A stretch of 64,000 bases of DNA from Clostridiales bacterium (GTDB lineage: Bacteria; Bacillota; Clostridia; Caldicoprobacterales; DTU083). Shown here in pieces: positions 1 through 8,469 of the stretch. Location of the stretch: positions 1 to 64,000 of the forward strand of contig DUSN01000014.1 in NCBI GenBank assembly GCA_012842605.1, written 5' to 3'. A program made the position numbers and the translations under genes. The notes beneath the pieces were generated by a model that saw nothing but the letters and a program-made list of their open reading frames with translations, had not been told where the DNA came from and searched no databases. The number at the start of each line of letters is the position of its first letter. The stretch's first letter is position 1.

Positions 1-110
1 CAATGGCGAAAGGGTCACACCTGTTCCCATACCGAACACAGAAGTTAAGCCTTTCAGCGCCGATGGTACTTGGCGGGAGACCGCCCGGGAGAGTAGGTCC
101 CTGCCGGATC
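1..110 (+). rRNA. rrf: 5S ribosomal RNA, 5' end cut off by the window
   Basis: The window opens inside a 5S rRNA gene. The diagnostic core is visible (GTTCCCATACCGAACAC, then GAAGTTAAGC, GCCGATGGTACT and GGCGGGAGACCGCC), followed by GAGAGTAGG. Only the first few bases are missing. It is followed within 10 bases by a strong terminator, so it is the end of an rRNA operon whose 16S and 23S genes lie to the left of the window. The exact 3' end, set near 107-110, is an estimate. Confidence 0.96.
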
Positions 111-116
111 AATCTA

Positions 117-152
117 AAACCCTATGCTAAAACTCTCAGCATAGGGTTTTTG
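117..152 (+). terminator. rRNA operon terminator
   Basis: A perfect 12-base stem (AAACCCTATGCT paired with AGCATAGGGTTT) is followed by a T-run. It lies directly downstream of the 5S gene. A near copy occurs at 2005-2037. Confidence 0.9.
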
Positions 153-746
153 CTATGTGTATGTGCTTTATTTATACATTATCTGGCTAAGATGCATGAT
201 TTTTGTATTCTCTTCGAATAAAAACCTCATTATATAAAAGTAATCAATGGTACCTAAATTTATATTTATCTATTATTTCGCTGAGGCGTGCGATTTTTAT
301 TTTATCTAGAAACTAAGTACATTTGGTGGCTCATAAATATTATCTGTCTTGATTACCTCGCTTAGGCGAGTTATTATTATATTTTCTTTAATTGACGAAT
401 CTATTGTATCTGTTGCCCCTTTAAAATGAATAGTTAATATTTTATATTACCATTGATATTTCGTGTCATTAGTGCAAAATTATTTTTTCTCGGAACATGC
501 TGGAACTATATATTAAATGCTTAATGACGGTATACTAATAATCTGTGTTTCTTGGGATAAAATAAATAAAAAACTCTTGCTAATTAATATACTAACAAAT
601 ATTTATTAATACTGTAAGGTTCTGGTATATTACGATTGTTTAATATGTAATTGATTTTGTTAAGTATCAATCGATTGCTATGGTAAAATATATTAAAAAG
701 AATTGAAAACTTAAAGATAATATAGCAAATGAAGGGAGCTATAAAA
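153..746. other. AT-rich spacer without a recognisable gene
   Basis: About 590 bases, very AT-rich, with no convincing reading frame on either strand. A small dyad (CTCGC-TTAG-GCGAG, 357-370) is present. No clear promoter for the following epimerase gene could be fixed. The stretch may be decayed DNA between an rRNA operon and an accessory gene. Confidence 0.5.
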
Positions 747-1793
747 TTGAGAAGAGTACTTTTTATAGGAGGACCGGGCAATATATCATCGAGTACAGCA
801 CTGGAACTGCTGGACAGGCGGTATTTATTAGGAATATTCACACGGACGGGCAGATCGGATGATGAAGGAATAACAGATTATGTAAAAATGTTTTATGGCG
901 ACCGAAACAATTATGAAAGCCTGAAAGAGGCCTTTGAGTCATTTAAGCCTGATATTGTTATTGATTTTATCTGCTTTACTCCCGAACAGGCACAGAACAT
1001 GCTTAATATAGCCTTTGGCAGGGTAGAGCAGTTTATATTCATAAGTACCTGTGACGTATATGGATACCCGCTTTCTAAGATACCAATGACGGAAAATGAT
1101 CCGTTCAATCAACCTAATTGCCGCTATGCTGCAGACAAAAGAAAATGCGAGGAACTGTTATGGGAACGGTATGAATCATCAGGATTTCCCCTTACAGTGG
1201 CAAGGCCTTCGTATTCGATGGGTAAACGCTTTGCTATCACGGCGCTTTCCCGTGCCGGCGGCAGGTTCTTGATTCCCAGGCTCCGGGCAGGAATGCCGGT
1301 GCTTGTGCCGGGGGACGGTACAACACTAATGCACCCAAGTGCCGCCTATGACACCGGGAGGATGATTGCAAGGCTGGTGGACAGCGAAATCTCAATTGGC
1401 AAAAGCTATACTTGCGGCAGTGAGTCTTATATGACCCATGACGACTATATTTATCTGTTTGCAAATGCATTAGGAGTCAAGCCAAATATCATACATATTC
1501 CTTCTGACTTAATCCTTAAAATAGAATGCGATGGGATAAAGCCGACGCTCCTGGAAGAGGTTACCCGGTATAATGTGGCATTTTCTATGGAAAACTTCAA
1601 AGCAGATTTTCCTGACTTTAAATGGGAAAAGCCTCTTATTCAGGCTGCAAGGGAGTACATAGAATGGAATGACAAAATGGGTAATTTCCCGGATGCATCA
1701 GAGGAGATTTTCGAGGACAGGATCATCAGGTTTTACCTGGAGCGGGTGAAGGATTTTAATATACCAAGCGAAGGAATACAATTTGTACCATAA
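747..1793 (+). CDS. NAD-dependent epimerase/dehydratase family protein (extended SDR)
   Basis: An extended short-chain dehydrogenase/reductase of about 348 residues, probably acting on a nucleotide sugar or sugar in the cytosol. The N-terminus carries a beta strand and a glycine-rich nucleotide loop (LFIGGPGNIS). Further in are the Ser/Thr of FISTCDVYG and a YxxxK catalytic pair in YAADK. The TTG at 747 is preferred over the ATG at 729, because AAGGGAG at 732-738 is a well-spaced ribosome site for the TTG and lies inside the longer frame. The gene stands alone between an rRNA terminator and a second terminator, with no partner enzymes, so the substrate is unknown. Family assignment is firm; reaction is not. 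Confidence 0.85.
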   Translation: MRRVLFIGGPGNISSSTALELLDRRYLLGIFTRTGRSDDEGITDYVKMFYGDRNNYESLKEAFESFKPDIVIDFICFTPEQAQNMLNIAFGRVEQFIFISTCDVYGYPLSKIPMTENDPFNQPNCRYAADKRKCEELLWERYESSGFPLTVARPSYSMGKRFAITALSRAGGRFLIPRLRAGMPVLVPGDGTTLMHPSAAYDTGRMIARLVDSEISIGKSYTCGSESYMTHDDYIYLFANALGVKPNIIHIPSDLILKIECDGIKPTLLEEVTRYNVAFSMENFKADFPDFKWEKPLIQAAREYIEWNDKMGNFPDASEEIFEDRIIRFYLERVKDFNIPSEGIQFVP

Positions 1794-1956
1794 AAATCGT
1801 TGGAAATGTTATATTTCAATAATTTCCAAGAAAGATGTTCCATGTGAAGATTTTAATAGTTTAAATGAGATGTTAAAACAAAATATGAACCCAAAAAAGT
1901 TATTATCTGTTAATTATTAAGTTGCAGAAATAAATCATTCAGTTATTCAAGAAAAG

Positions 1957-1996
1957 AATTTGCGACTGACCGGAAGAGCAGATTGCTGCCGCATTA
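1957..1996 (+). pseudogene. Possible decayed 3' remnant of a 5S rRNA gene
   Basis: Aligned by eye, 1970-1995 (CCGGAAGAGCAGATTGCTGCCGCAT) matches the 5S tail at 85-110 at about 19 of 26 positions. The upstream TTTGCGACTGACCG also resembles TTGGCGGGAGACCG with a short gap. It is followed by a near copy of the rRNA terminator. The match is imperfect, so this is a suggestion rather than a firm call. Confidence 0.4.
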
Positions 1997-2004
1997 AGAA
2001 AGGG

Positions 2005-2037
2005 CCTTATGCTAAGACACTTGGCATAGGGTTTTTA
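2005..2037 (+). terminator. Terminator, near copy of the rRNA terminator at 117-152
   Basis: CCTTATGCTAAG pairs with CTTGGCATAGGG (with G-U pairs) and is followed by a T-run. Stem and tail closely resemble the terminator after the 5S gene. Confidence 0.75.
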
Positions 2038-2072
2038 TTTCTAAAAATGAGCAATTTTACTTAAATTGTTAC

Positions 2073-2101
2073 TTGAATTTATCTGTGAACGGTCTTATTA
2101 T
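2073..2101 (+). promoter_or_regulatory. Likely sigma-A promoter for the gntR-led cassette
   Basis: TTGAAT at 2073-2078, a 17-base spacer and TATTAT at 2096-2101. It leaves an untranslated leader of roughly 165 bases before the GntR gene, which could hold the operator; no clear dyad was identified there. Confidence 0.5.
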
Positions 2102-2273
2102 ATACATGTAAGACATAAGATGTTTTACGTTTGATCATTAACACGGTATATAAAATTTATTTTTTTAAGTATGATATGTAAAGAATTGAACTATACCATT
2201 GGGAAGATAAAAAAAGCTTAACCTTTATAGTGGAATATAATCAATATGAAAAAAGAAAGAAGAATGGCAAGCT

Positions 2274-3014
2274 ATGCAGAACTTGGACATTTTTCCGCCC
2301 AGTCAAAGAGAATCCGCAGTGGATTATGTTATTAATACCATAAAGAACCTGCTTTTGGAAAAGAAGCTAAAGCCAGGAGACATGCTGCCCAGTGAAGGTG
2401 CATTGGCTGAGAGCATGAAGGTCAGCAGAGGACCTGTCCGGGAAGCCATGAAAATCCTGTCAGCTTTTGGAATTGTGGAGATAAAAAGAGGAGATGGCAC
2501 TTATATTGCTGCGCCTAACAGCAAATCCATTGTTGATCCCTTTCTGCTAAGGCTCATCCTAAGCGATGCAAATTCACGGGAAATGGCAGAACTGCGTGAA
2601 CTTCTGGAAACGCAGATTGTAACACTTGTGATTCGAAATGCTGACAGAGAGCATCTGGAAAACCTTGAACAAGTCCATAGTGATATGAAAAAGGCCTTCG
2701 AAGCGTCATCCGGCAGCGATAAGAAGGACTTGCTTGAATATGATCTGAAATTTCATGCAGCGCTGGGGAAAGCGACCAATAATGTTTTAATAGAGGCAAT
2801 CTATGGTTTTACCATGGAATTATTCAAGCCTTATATAACAAAAACCTATGAAAACAGAGAAAATGGTATGCGTGCAATAGCCCTTCATGAGGGAATCCTG
2901 GAGGCTATAAGAGAGAAGAATATAACAAAGGCAATAGATGCTACCAGAAAGTCAATAGATGAATGGTGGTGTATCTTTGATATTGACAAAGGTAATAATC
3001 CTCAGAAAGATTAA
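2274..3014 (+). CDS. GntR family transcriptional regulator, FadR/FCD subfamily
   Basis: A DNA-binding regulator of 246 residues. The N-terminal winged helix (residues about 12-80) has the GntR signature LKPGDMLPSEGALAESMKVSRGPVREAMKIL. The C-terminal all-helical FCD domain has the metal/ligand residues of the family (ELRELLE, DLKFHAALGKATNN and a later ALHEGIL). FCD regulators usually sense a sugar acid or organic acid and control the adjacent catabolic genes. Here the gene is first in a same-strand cassette of four enzymes, so it probably represses 3063-6768 and itself. The ribosome site (AGAAAGAAGAA) is weak and distant. Confidence 0.93.
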   Translation: MQNLDIFPPSQRESAVDYVINTIKNLLLEKKLKPGDMLPSEGALAESMKVSRGPVREAMKILSAFGIVEIKRGDGTYIAAPNSKSIVDPFLLRLILSDANSREMAELRELLETQIVTLVIRNADREHLENLEQVHSDMKKAFEASSGSDKKDLLEYDLKFHAALGKATNNVLIEAIYGFTMELFKPYITKTYENRENGMRAIALHEGILEAIREKNITKAIDATRKSIDEWWCIFDIDKGNNPQKD

Positions 3015-3062
3015 GACACATTTTCAAAAATACTTGTTTATAAAGCATGGGGGATTAATAAT

Positions 3063-4079
3063 ATGAAACGATTTGCTGTTATAGGATGCGGCTTCTGGTC
3101 GCAGTATCAAATTGCCGCATGGAAAGAAGTCGGCGGTGTAGAGCTGGTTGCTGTGTACAACCGGACAAAATCCCGCGCTCAGGCAATAGCAGACAGGTTT
3201 GGCATTCCAAAGGTTTATGATACCGTGGAGGAGCTTCTGGATAATGAAAAGCTTGACTTTGTGGATATCATTACCGATGTAGATACTCATGAGAAGTTCA
3301 CTTTGCTGGCAGCGGGGAAAGGAGTCCCTGTGATTTGTCAAAAGCCCATGGCTCCCAGCTTGGAAGCAGCAGAACGTATGGTGTCCGGCTGCAAGAAAGC
3401 CGGCGTTCCTTTTTACATTCATGAAAACTGGCGCTGGCAATTGCCGATCCGTGCATTGAAGCAAAAGCTGGATGAAGGCATCATCGGAAAGCCTTTTCGT
3501 GCCAGAATAACCTATTCCAACAGCTTTCCCGTATTTGACAATCAGCCTTTTTTGGCTGAACTGGAGCAGTTTATCCTAACGGACATCGGGGTTCATGTTT
3601 TAGACGTGGCCAGATTCCTGTTTGGAGAGGCTGAAACCTTGTATTGTCAAATTGCCAAGGTACACAAAAACATCAAGGGTGAGGATGTAGCTACTCTCTC
3701 AATGAAAATGAAAAGTGGAATGCATTTGACTGTGGAATTGTCTTATGCCTCCAAGGTGGAGCATGACCGTTTTCCGGAAACGTTCATTCATGTTGAAGGG
3801 GAACAAGGCTCAATTGAGCTGGCACCTGATTATTGGCTGAGAACTACCACCCGGGAAGCCACTGTTGCTAAACGCATCAATATACCATACTATCCATGGG
3901 TAGACAGCCGCTATGAAGTGGTGCATACCTCCATTGTGGAAGCAAATCGCAATCTGCTGGCAGCCTTAAACAACGAGGGGCCGGCAGAAACAACCGGGAA
4001 AGATAATCTGAAAACTTTAAAACTTGTTTTCGCCGCCTATGAATCAGCTAAAAGAAATGCTGTAGTTGAAATTAAATAA
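3063..4079 (+). CDS. Gfo/Idh/MocA family NAD(P)-dependent sugar dehydrogenase
   Basis: A soluble oxidoreductase of 338 residues, the usual family length. The N-terminal Rossmann fold opens with VIGCGFWS (GxGxxG type). The family EKP motif appears as QKPM near residue 95, with Gln in place of Glu. The C-terminal half has DIGVHVLD, the helix carrying the catalytic Asp/His. A GGGGG ribosome site lies 10 bases before the ATG. It sits 48 bases after the GntR gene and 190 bases before an ApnO-like gene. D-apiose dehydrogenase (ApsD) belongs to this superfamily, so an aldose-to-lactone oxidation feeding the next enzymes is an attractive but unproven role. Myo-inositol or other sugar dehydrogenase activity is equally possible. 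Confidence 0.9.
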   Translation: MKRFAVIGCGFWSQYQIAAWKEVGGVELVAVYNRTKSRAQAIADRFGIPKVYDTVEELLDNEKLDFVDIITDVDTHEKFTLLAAGKGVPVICQKPMAPSLEAAERMVSGCKKAGVPFYIHENWRWQLPIRALKQKLDEGIIGKPFRARITYSNSFPVFDNQPFLAELEQFILTDIGVHVLDVARFLFGEAETLYCQIAKVHKNIKGEDVATLSMKMKSGMHLTVELSYASKVEHDRFPETFIHVEGEQGSIELAPDYWLRTTTREATVAKRINIPYYPWVDSRYEVVHTSIVEANRNLLAALNNEGPAETTGKDNLKTLKLVFAAYESAKRNAVVEIK

Positions 4080-4269
4080 AATGCACAATAATGCACATTG
4101 AATTAGAAAGCAATACGATGTGAGTTAAATATGTAATGAAATGATGCTCAATTAACTTTAATTTATAAAGTAATGCCGGGAATGTTTTTACAAAGTGAGA
4201 TTGGCTTTAAAGAACGCTCAGTGTTTATGCTTAGAGAATATAAAAATAGTAGATTTGGAGACGTGAAAT

Positions 4270-5118
4270 ATGAAGAAGATTGTTGTTATTGGTGCTGGCG
4301 GTAAAATGGGCTGCCGGGTCAGCAAAAAACTGATGGATGCTAAACGATATGATGCCTATTTCTGTGAAGTAAATGAAGCATCCATTGAACGGCTTAAGGC
4401 AATAGGTATCAATACCATTTCTAAAATGGAGGAAATTGTACCGCAGGCAGATTATGTGCTGCTGTCCATACCGGATATTCTGATAGGAAAGCTCTCTAAA
4501 GATATAATACCATTGATGAAGCCCGGAGCAATGGTCATTGGGCTGGATCCGGCAGCCGCTTATGCGGGAGTTATGCCTATCCGTGACGACATTGGATATT
4601 TTGTGGTTCATCCCCATCATCCTTATCTATTCAATACAGAACGGGATGAGGACGGAAATCTTGATTTCTTTGGCGGCAAAGCTACTCAGGATGTATCCTG
4701 TGCGTTATACCATGGTGATGAGCATTTCTATGCAGAAGGAGAGCAGATTGCAAGGGTTATCTTTGCTCCCGTCGGAACTGCCTTCAGAGTTACAGTAAAG
4801 CAAATGGGATTCTGTGAGCCCGGTCTGGTAGAATCCATCAGTGCGCCTTTGGTTTATGCCCTGAAGCAGGCATATGAAGCCTTTGTTGCAAAGGGCGTGC
4901 CTGCTGATGCACTATACTCATTCTTGATGGGCCATTTGCGTGTTCAGTTTGCCATAACATTTGGTTTGATAGATGCCAGGTATTCCGATGGTGCTATCTT
5001 GGCGCTGAACGAAGCCATGAGCAGGATTTTCAAAGACAATTGGCTTGAAACCATGGTCAATGAAGACTTTGTTACAGAAAGCATTATGAAGATTACCGAT
5101 TCGATTAACAAAAAATAA
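4270..5118 (+). CDS. 6-phosphogluconate-dehydrogenase-like oxidoreductase, resembles D-apionate oxidoisomerase (ApnO)
   Basis: 282 residues. The N-terminus is a Rossmann fold (IGAGGKMG), followed by LLSIPDILIGKLSKDI and a GLDPAAAYAG stretch, a histidine-rich VHPHHPYLFN, and a helical C-terminal domain of the phosphogluconate-dehydrogenase type with VKQMG (possible catalytic Lys). From memory of the family, this arrangement matches ApnO, which oxidises and isomerises D-apionate to 3-oxoisoapionate with NAD. This could not be confirmed by a search. The downstream TIM-barrel protein resembles the next enzyme of that pathway, which strengthens the call. The upstream gap of 190 bases has no visible terminator, so it is likely co-transcribed. 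A good GGAGACGTGAAAT site precedes the ATG. Confidence 0.7.
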   Translation: MKKIVVIGAGGKMGCRVSKKLMDAKRYDAYFCEVNEASIERLKAIGINTISKMEEIVPQADYVLLSIPDILIGKLSKDIIPLMKPGAMVIGLDPAAAYAGVMPIRDDIGYFVVHPHHPYLFNTERDEDGNLDFFGGKATQDVSCALYHGDEHFYAEGEQIARVIFAPVGTAFRVTVKQMGFCEPGLVESISAPLVYALKQAYEAFVAKGVPADALYSFLMGHLRVQFAITFGLIDARYSDGAILALNEAMSRIFKDNWLETMVNEDFVTESIMKITDSINKK

Positions 5119-5164
5119 ATAAAGATCCATTAAAATATGCCTGCCTTGAAGAGGAGGAATAACG

Positions 5165-5917
5165 ATGAGAATACTGGATGCCCATGTTCACCTGGGAGAA
5201 GACTGTGTATTTGATGAAGTGCAAACAGAGCAGGAAATTATCGATACATTTAATGAATATGGCGTTTATGGCGGGATAATACAGCCATTCATACCCCGCA
5301 TGTATATAAAGGATACCATGGCAATTCATGATAGAATTGCTGCCATGACGCGAGCCTATCCCAACCGGTTTTTTGGCATGATGTCAATGAATCCACACTT
5401 TTACCGGGAGGACTATGAGAAAGAAGCAAAACGCTGTATTAAAGAGCTGGGCTTTGTGGGGATTAAGTTAACACCCATAGCTCATGCCGCACATCCATCG
5501 AATAAGGATTCCATAATGGTATTTGAGGTTGCCCGGGAATTAGGTGTTCCGGTGATGGTACACACAGGTGCCGGGGTACCCTTTGCCGACCCGATGCAGA
5601 TTGCCAAGCCTATTGAGGCATTTCCTGATGTGAAGGTAGTTCTTGCTCATGGCGGCGGGGCCAATATGATAACATCAGCCATCTATCTTGCACTCCGGTA
5701 TGATAATGTATATCTGGAACCCAGTTGGGTGTCTGTTATGAATTTAGAGGGCATGTACAAGCAGGTAGGCGCATCCAAAATCATGTTCTCGTCTGATATG
5801 CTGGCAAATTTGCCTGTTGAACTGCAGAAGTACAATCTGGTCTTCAAGAATGAAGCGGATCGTGAGCAGGTATTTTATAAGACAGTTACAGAAGTCTTCT
5901 CTCTAAAGCTTGCTTGA
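5165..5917 (+). CDS. Amidohydrolase family protein (TIM-barrel metal hydrolase), possible lactonase
   Basis: 250 residues of the amidohydrolase-2 family. Metal and catalytic positions are visible in order: DAHVH (HxH, residues 5-9), GIKLTP (Lys region), VMVHTGAG (His), VVLAHGGG (His) and IMFSSDM (terminal Asp). Members include decarboxylases, amidases and sugar lactonases (L-fucono- and L-rhamnono-lactonases). Placed between a sugar dehydrogenase/ApnO-like pair and an isomerase-fold enzyme, hydrolysis of an aldonolactone is a reasonable guess, because no recognisable ApnL lactonase is present. GAGGAGGAAT precedes the ATG and the gap to the previous gene is 46 bases, consistent with an operon. 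Confidence 0.85.
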   Translation: MRILDAHVHLGEDCVFDEVQTEQEIIDTFNEYGVYGGIIQPFIPRMYIKDTMAIHDRIAAMTRAYPNRFFGMMSMNPHFYREDYEKEAKRCIKELGFVGIKLTPIAHAAHPSNKDSIMVFEVARELGVPVMVHTGAGVPFADPMQIAKPIEAFPDVKVVLAHGGGANMITSAIYLALRYDNVYLEPSWVSVMNLEGMYKQVGASKIMFSSDMLANLPVELQKYNLVFKNEADREQVFYKTVTEVFSLKLA

Positions 5918-5958
5918 TGAAGAGGGCAATAATGGCTTTCATGAAAGGATAGTAAAAA

Positions 5959-6768
5959 ATGAAGCTTGGCATAAGCACATATACATTTACCTGGGCTATA
6001 GGGGTACCCGGTTATCCGAAACCGGACAACCCTATGGATGTAATTGCCCTGTTGAAACAAGCCTATGAATATGGTGTAAAGGTTGTCCAGATATGTGACA
6101 ATATTCCTCTGCATACCCTAAGCCGTGAAGAGCTGACCGCAATTCGCGATTTATCTGCTCAATTGGGAATACAACTGGAGATTGGGACAAGGGGAGTTGA
6201 GCCGGAACACCTTTTAAAATATCTTGAAATATGCACCTTTTTAGGCTCTAATTTCCTGCGCACCATACTTCAGAAAAACAATGCTTATGTCAGCATCAGT
6301 GAAGCAGCAGAATTGTTACGTGAAGTAATGCCGGAATTTGAGAAAGCCAGGGTGCAGGTTGCAGTGGAGAACCACGAGCGGCATAAGGTTGCTGAACTGG
6401 TCAGCCTTGTGGAAGAAATCAATTCTCCATGGCTGGGGATCTGTATGGATACGGTGAATTCCTTTGGTGCTCTGGAAGGCCTGTACTATGTAATTGATAA
6501 ACTGGCTCCGTACACCGTAAATCTGCACATGAAAGACTTTAAAATTCAGCGGCTCAATCATATGATGGGCTTTGAAATATCGGGAACTCCTGCCGGCAAA
6601 GGGCAGTTGAACTTAGATTATGCAATCTCGGAAATTAGAAAGCATGGAAAGGATCCCAATATAATTCTTGAGCTGTGGACTCCCTATGCAGGTGATATCA
6701 ATTCAACGGTGCAGAAGGAAAAAGACTGGGCAGATCAAAGCATTGAATACCTAAAAAATTATATATAG
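5959..6768 (+). CDS. Sugar phosphate isomerase/epimerase-fold protein, resembles 3-oxoisoapionate decarboxylase (OiaC)
   Basis: 269 residues, a xylose-isomerase-like TIM barrel. Divalent-metal ligands are visible as the Glu of AVENHERH, the Asp of CMDTVNSFG, the His of LHMKDF and the Glu of LELWTP. The N-terminus (TYTFTWAIGVPGYP, then VVQICDNIPLH) is a distinctive signature that I associate with OiaC, which converts 3-oxoisoapionate to L-erythrulose and CO2. That identification is from memory only. A generic sugar epimerase is the alternative. It starts 41 bases after the amidohydrolase with AAAGGA upstream and is the last gene of the run. No kinase or isomerase for erythrulose is in the window. 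Confidence 0.72.
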   Translation: MKLGISTYTFTWAIGVPGYPKPDNPMDVIALLKQAYEYGVKVVQICDNIPLHTLSREELTAIRDLSAQLGIQLEIGTRGVEPEHLLKYLEICTFLGSNFLRTILQKNNAYVSISEAAELLREVMPEFEKARVQVAVENHERHKVAELVSLVEEINSPWLGICMDTVNSFGALEGLYYVIDKLAPYTVNLHMKDFKIQRLNHMMGFEISGTPAGKGQLNLDYAISEIRKHGKDPNIILELWTPYAGDINSTVQKEKDWADQSIEYLKNYI

Positions 6769-6903
6769 TAAAATACAGGGCAGGATAAGCAGGCAATAGC
6801 TATGAGAGCTTCCGTGCCTGTTATTTTGGGTTGTGAAAGGGAATAAATGTATATCTTCAAAATAGCCTCTATTCTGGAAATTATACTTTTTATAAAAAAA
6901 CAC

Positions 6904-6934
6904 TTGCATATTCCCTTAGGGAATATGTTATGGT
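6904..6934 (+). promoter_or_regulatory. MerR-type promoter with a perfect palindrome in an over-long spacer
   Basis: A perfect 21-base palindrome (CATATTCCC-TTA-GGGAATATG, 6907-6927) overlaps a TTGCAT -35-like element (6904-6909) and precedes a TATGGT -10-like element (6929-6934). The spacer is 19 bases, as at MerR-activated promoters, which are twisted into register by the activator. It is immediately upstream of the MerR-like gene, suggesting autoregulation. The hexamers themselves are weak. Confidence 0.6.
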
Positions 6935-6959
6935 TAGGGTACAGAGGAGGCTGAAAGCT

Positions 6960-8267
6960 GTGAAGATTAAAGAAGTATCCCAGATAACAGGCCTGACCGA
7001 AAAGACAATCCGGTTCTATGAAGAAAAAGAATTGATCCATCCTGAGCAAACAGAAATCAACGGCAGGATTTTCCGCAATTATACAGACCAGGATGTAGAA
7101 CGCCTGAATTTGATTGCAGGGCTAAGAAAGCTGGAGTTTTCCATTTCCGATATTGCTATCATGCAGAATAACCCGGAGAGGATTCCTGAAGTTTTGATTA
7201 AGTATCAGGAAAAGACCTCGGCAGATCTTGAGTTTAAGGCTCAAGTGATGGAACGGCTGCAGCAGGTAGAATTTAGTTCTGTTTCATCTATTAAGGATCT
7301 TGGAAAAATTCTAAATGAAATTGCAGAAGACAGGCCGCTTCCGGCAGCAGATGTAGAACTGCAGTTTTATAAAATAGACGGATTGACAAAGGAAGAGATG
7401 GACAGGGCAGTTCAAAATTACTATGAACAGCTGTCTAATGAGAATAAAAGAAAACTCGAAAGAAAAATCACAAATACTGTATTTTTATATGCAGCGTCTG
7501 TTGTTATGGCCATAATATCAGGCCTGCTGATTTGGAGGAACACATACTATCTTGGCTATATTCCGTCGCTGCTGGATGATTTAGGCTGGAGGTGGGTGCT
7601 GCTCCCGCTTTTTGCATTGCTGGTGGGCTTTATTTCATATGTTATTATTCATTTTATCCGAAATATAAGGAAAAAAGATGAAACAGCCTGTTTATTAGAG
7701 CTGCGCAGTCTTCGACGAACGGCCTGGATAGTACTGTTTATTCTTTTTACCGGAATAATAGTGTCTATTCAGAGCTACAAAAGCCTGGAAAAGGCAAAAG
7801 TGGAGGCTGCGGCTGCAGCAAGACAGGAATGGTATGAGCTTTACCGCATGACGGACTTTGTGCAAGATTATTATTTTGATCCCCGGGTAAAGGAACCTGG
7901 AGACAATAATGGATTAGTACTCTATGTAAATCAGACCTGCTACAATTTTCCCTTCAAATACAACGACCGTCTCCATACAAAAATGTATGATCTGCTGATA
8001 TGGAGCTATGATCTGATTTTCAAGGAACTGCATTATTCTGACTCCAAGGCTGCCCCTGAGGAAAAGGAACAGCTGGAGCTCTTGCTGAAGGAGATCAATG
8101 ATGAACTAATGGTGATCAGCAGAGAGATTATAGAAAAACCCGATGATGAGCTGGCAGAGATGACTCGTCTTGACAATAAAGCCGGTGATGAGCTGCGCAG
8201 CAGGATTAATGAATTTGTTGACAAATATACAAATGAAACAGAAAAGCTGTTCAAATACATTAACTGA
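6960..8267 (+). CDS. MerR family regulator with membrane-spanning C-terminal region
   Basis: About 435 residues. The N-terminal 70 are a clear MerR helix-turn-helix (KIKEVSQITGLTEKTIRFYEEKELI, then FRNYTDQDVERLNLI). A helical linker follows, then three hydrophobic segments (roughly residues 155-175, 190-215 and 240-260), then a charged helical C-terminal domain of about 170 residues. MerR proteins are normally soluble with an effector domain after the linker; this one would be tethered to the membrane. The GTG at 6960 is chosen over the ATG at 6930 because AGAGGAGG lies about 10 bases upstream and the conserved HTH starts there. Signal and targets are unknown. Confidence 0.87.
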   Translation: MKIKEVSQITGLTEKTIRFYEEKELIHPEQTEINGRIFRNYTDQDVERLNLIAGLRKLEFSISDIAIMQNNPERIPEVLIKYQEKTSADLEFKAQVMERLQQVEFSSVSSIKDLGKILNEIAEDRPLPAADVELQFYKIDGLTKEEMDRAVQNYYEQLSNENKRKLERKITNTVFLYAASVVMAIISGLLIWRNTYYLGYIPSLLDDLGWRWVLLPLFALLVGFISYVIIHFIRNIRKKDETACLLELRSLRRTAWIVLFILFTGIIVSIQSYKSLEKAKVEAAAAARQEWYELYRMTDFVQDYYFDPRVKEPGDNNGLVLYVNQTCYNFPFKYNDRLHTKMYDLLIWSYDLIFKELHYSDSKAAPEEKEQLELLLKEINDELMVISREIIEKPDDELAEMTRLDNKAGDELRSRINEFVDKYTNETEKLFKYIN

Positions 8268-8318
8268 TGAACAGCTTACCGGCTTTCCCATACATCCGTA
8301 TTCTTTTCCCTTAAGTTT

Positions 8319-8349
8319 AGCGCATAACCTTATATGCGCTTCTTTTATT
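8319..8349 (+). terminator. Terminator after the membrane MerR gene
   Basis: A perfect stem AGCGCATA/TATGCGCT with a 6-base loop, followed by TCTTTTATT. Confidence 0.85.
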
Positions 8350-8469
8350 ATGACAAGGACAAAAGGCTTCTTGCTAACTATTTGCTAAATCTATAAAATA
8401 AAACTAAATGAGTCATATAATTTGCTCTCGGTTTTTGAGAGTGCACAAAAAAGATATGGAGGTAATAGT

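Noticed and set aside
1801-1920. A 39-codon frame (starting WKCYIS...) downstream of the epimerase
   Set aside because: It has no good start or ribosome site, is AT-rich, and lies in likely decayed DNA. It may be a remnant but cannot be supported.
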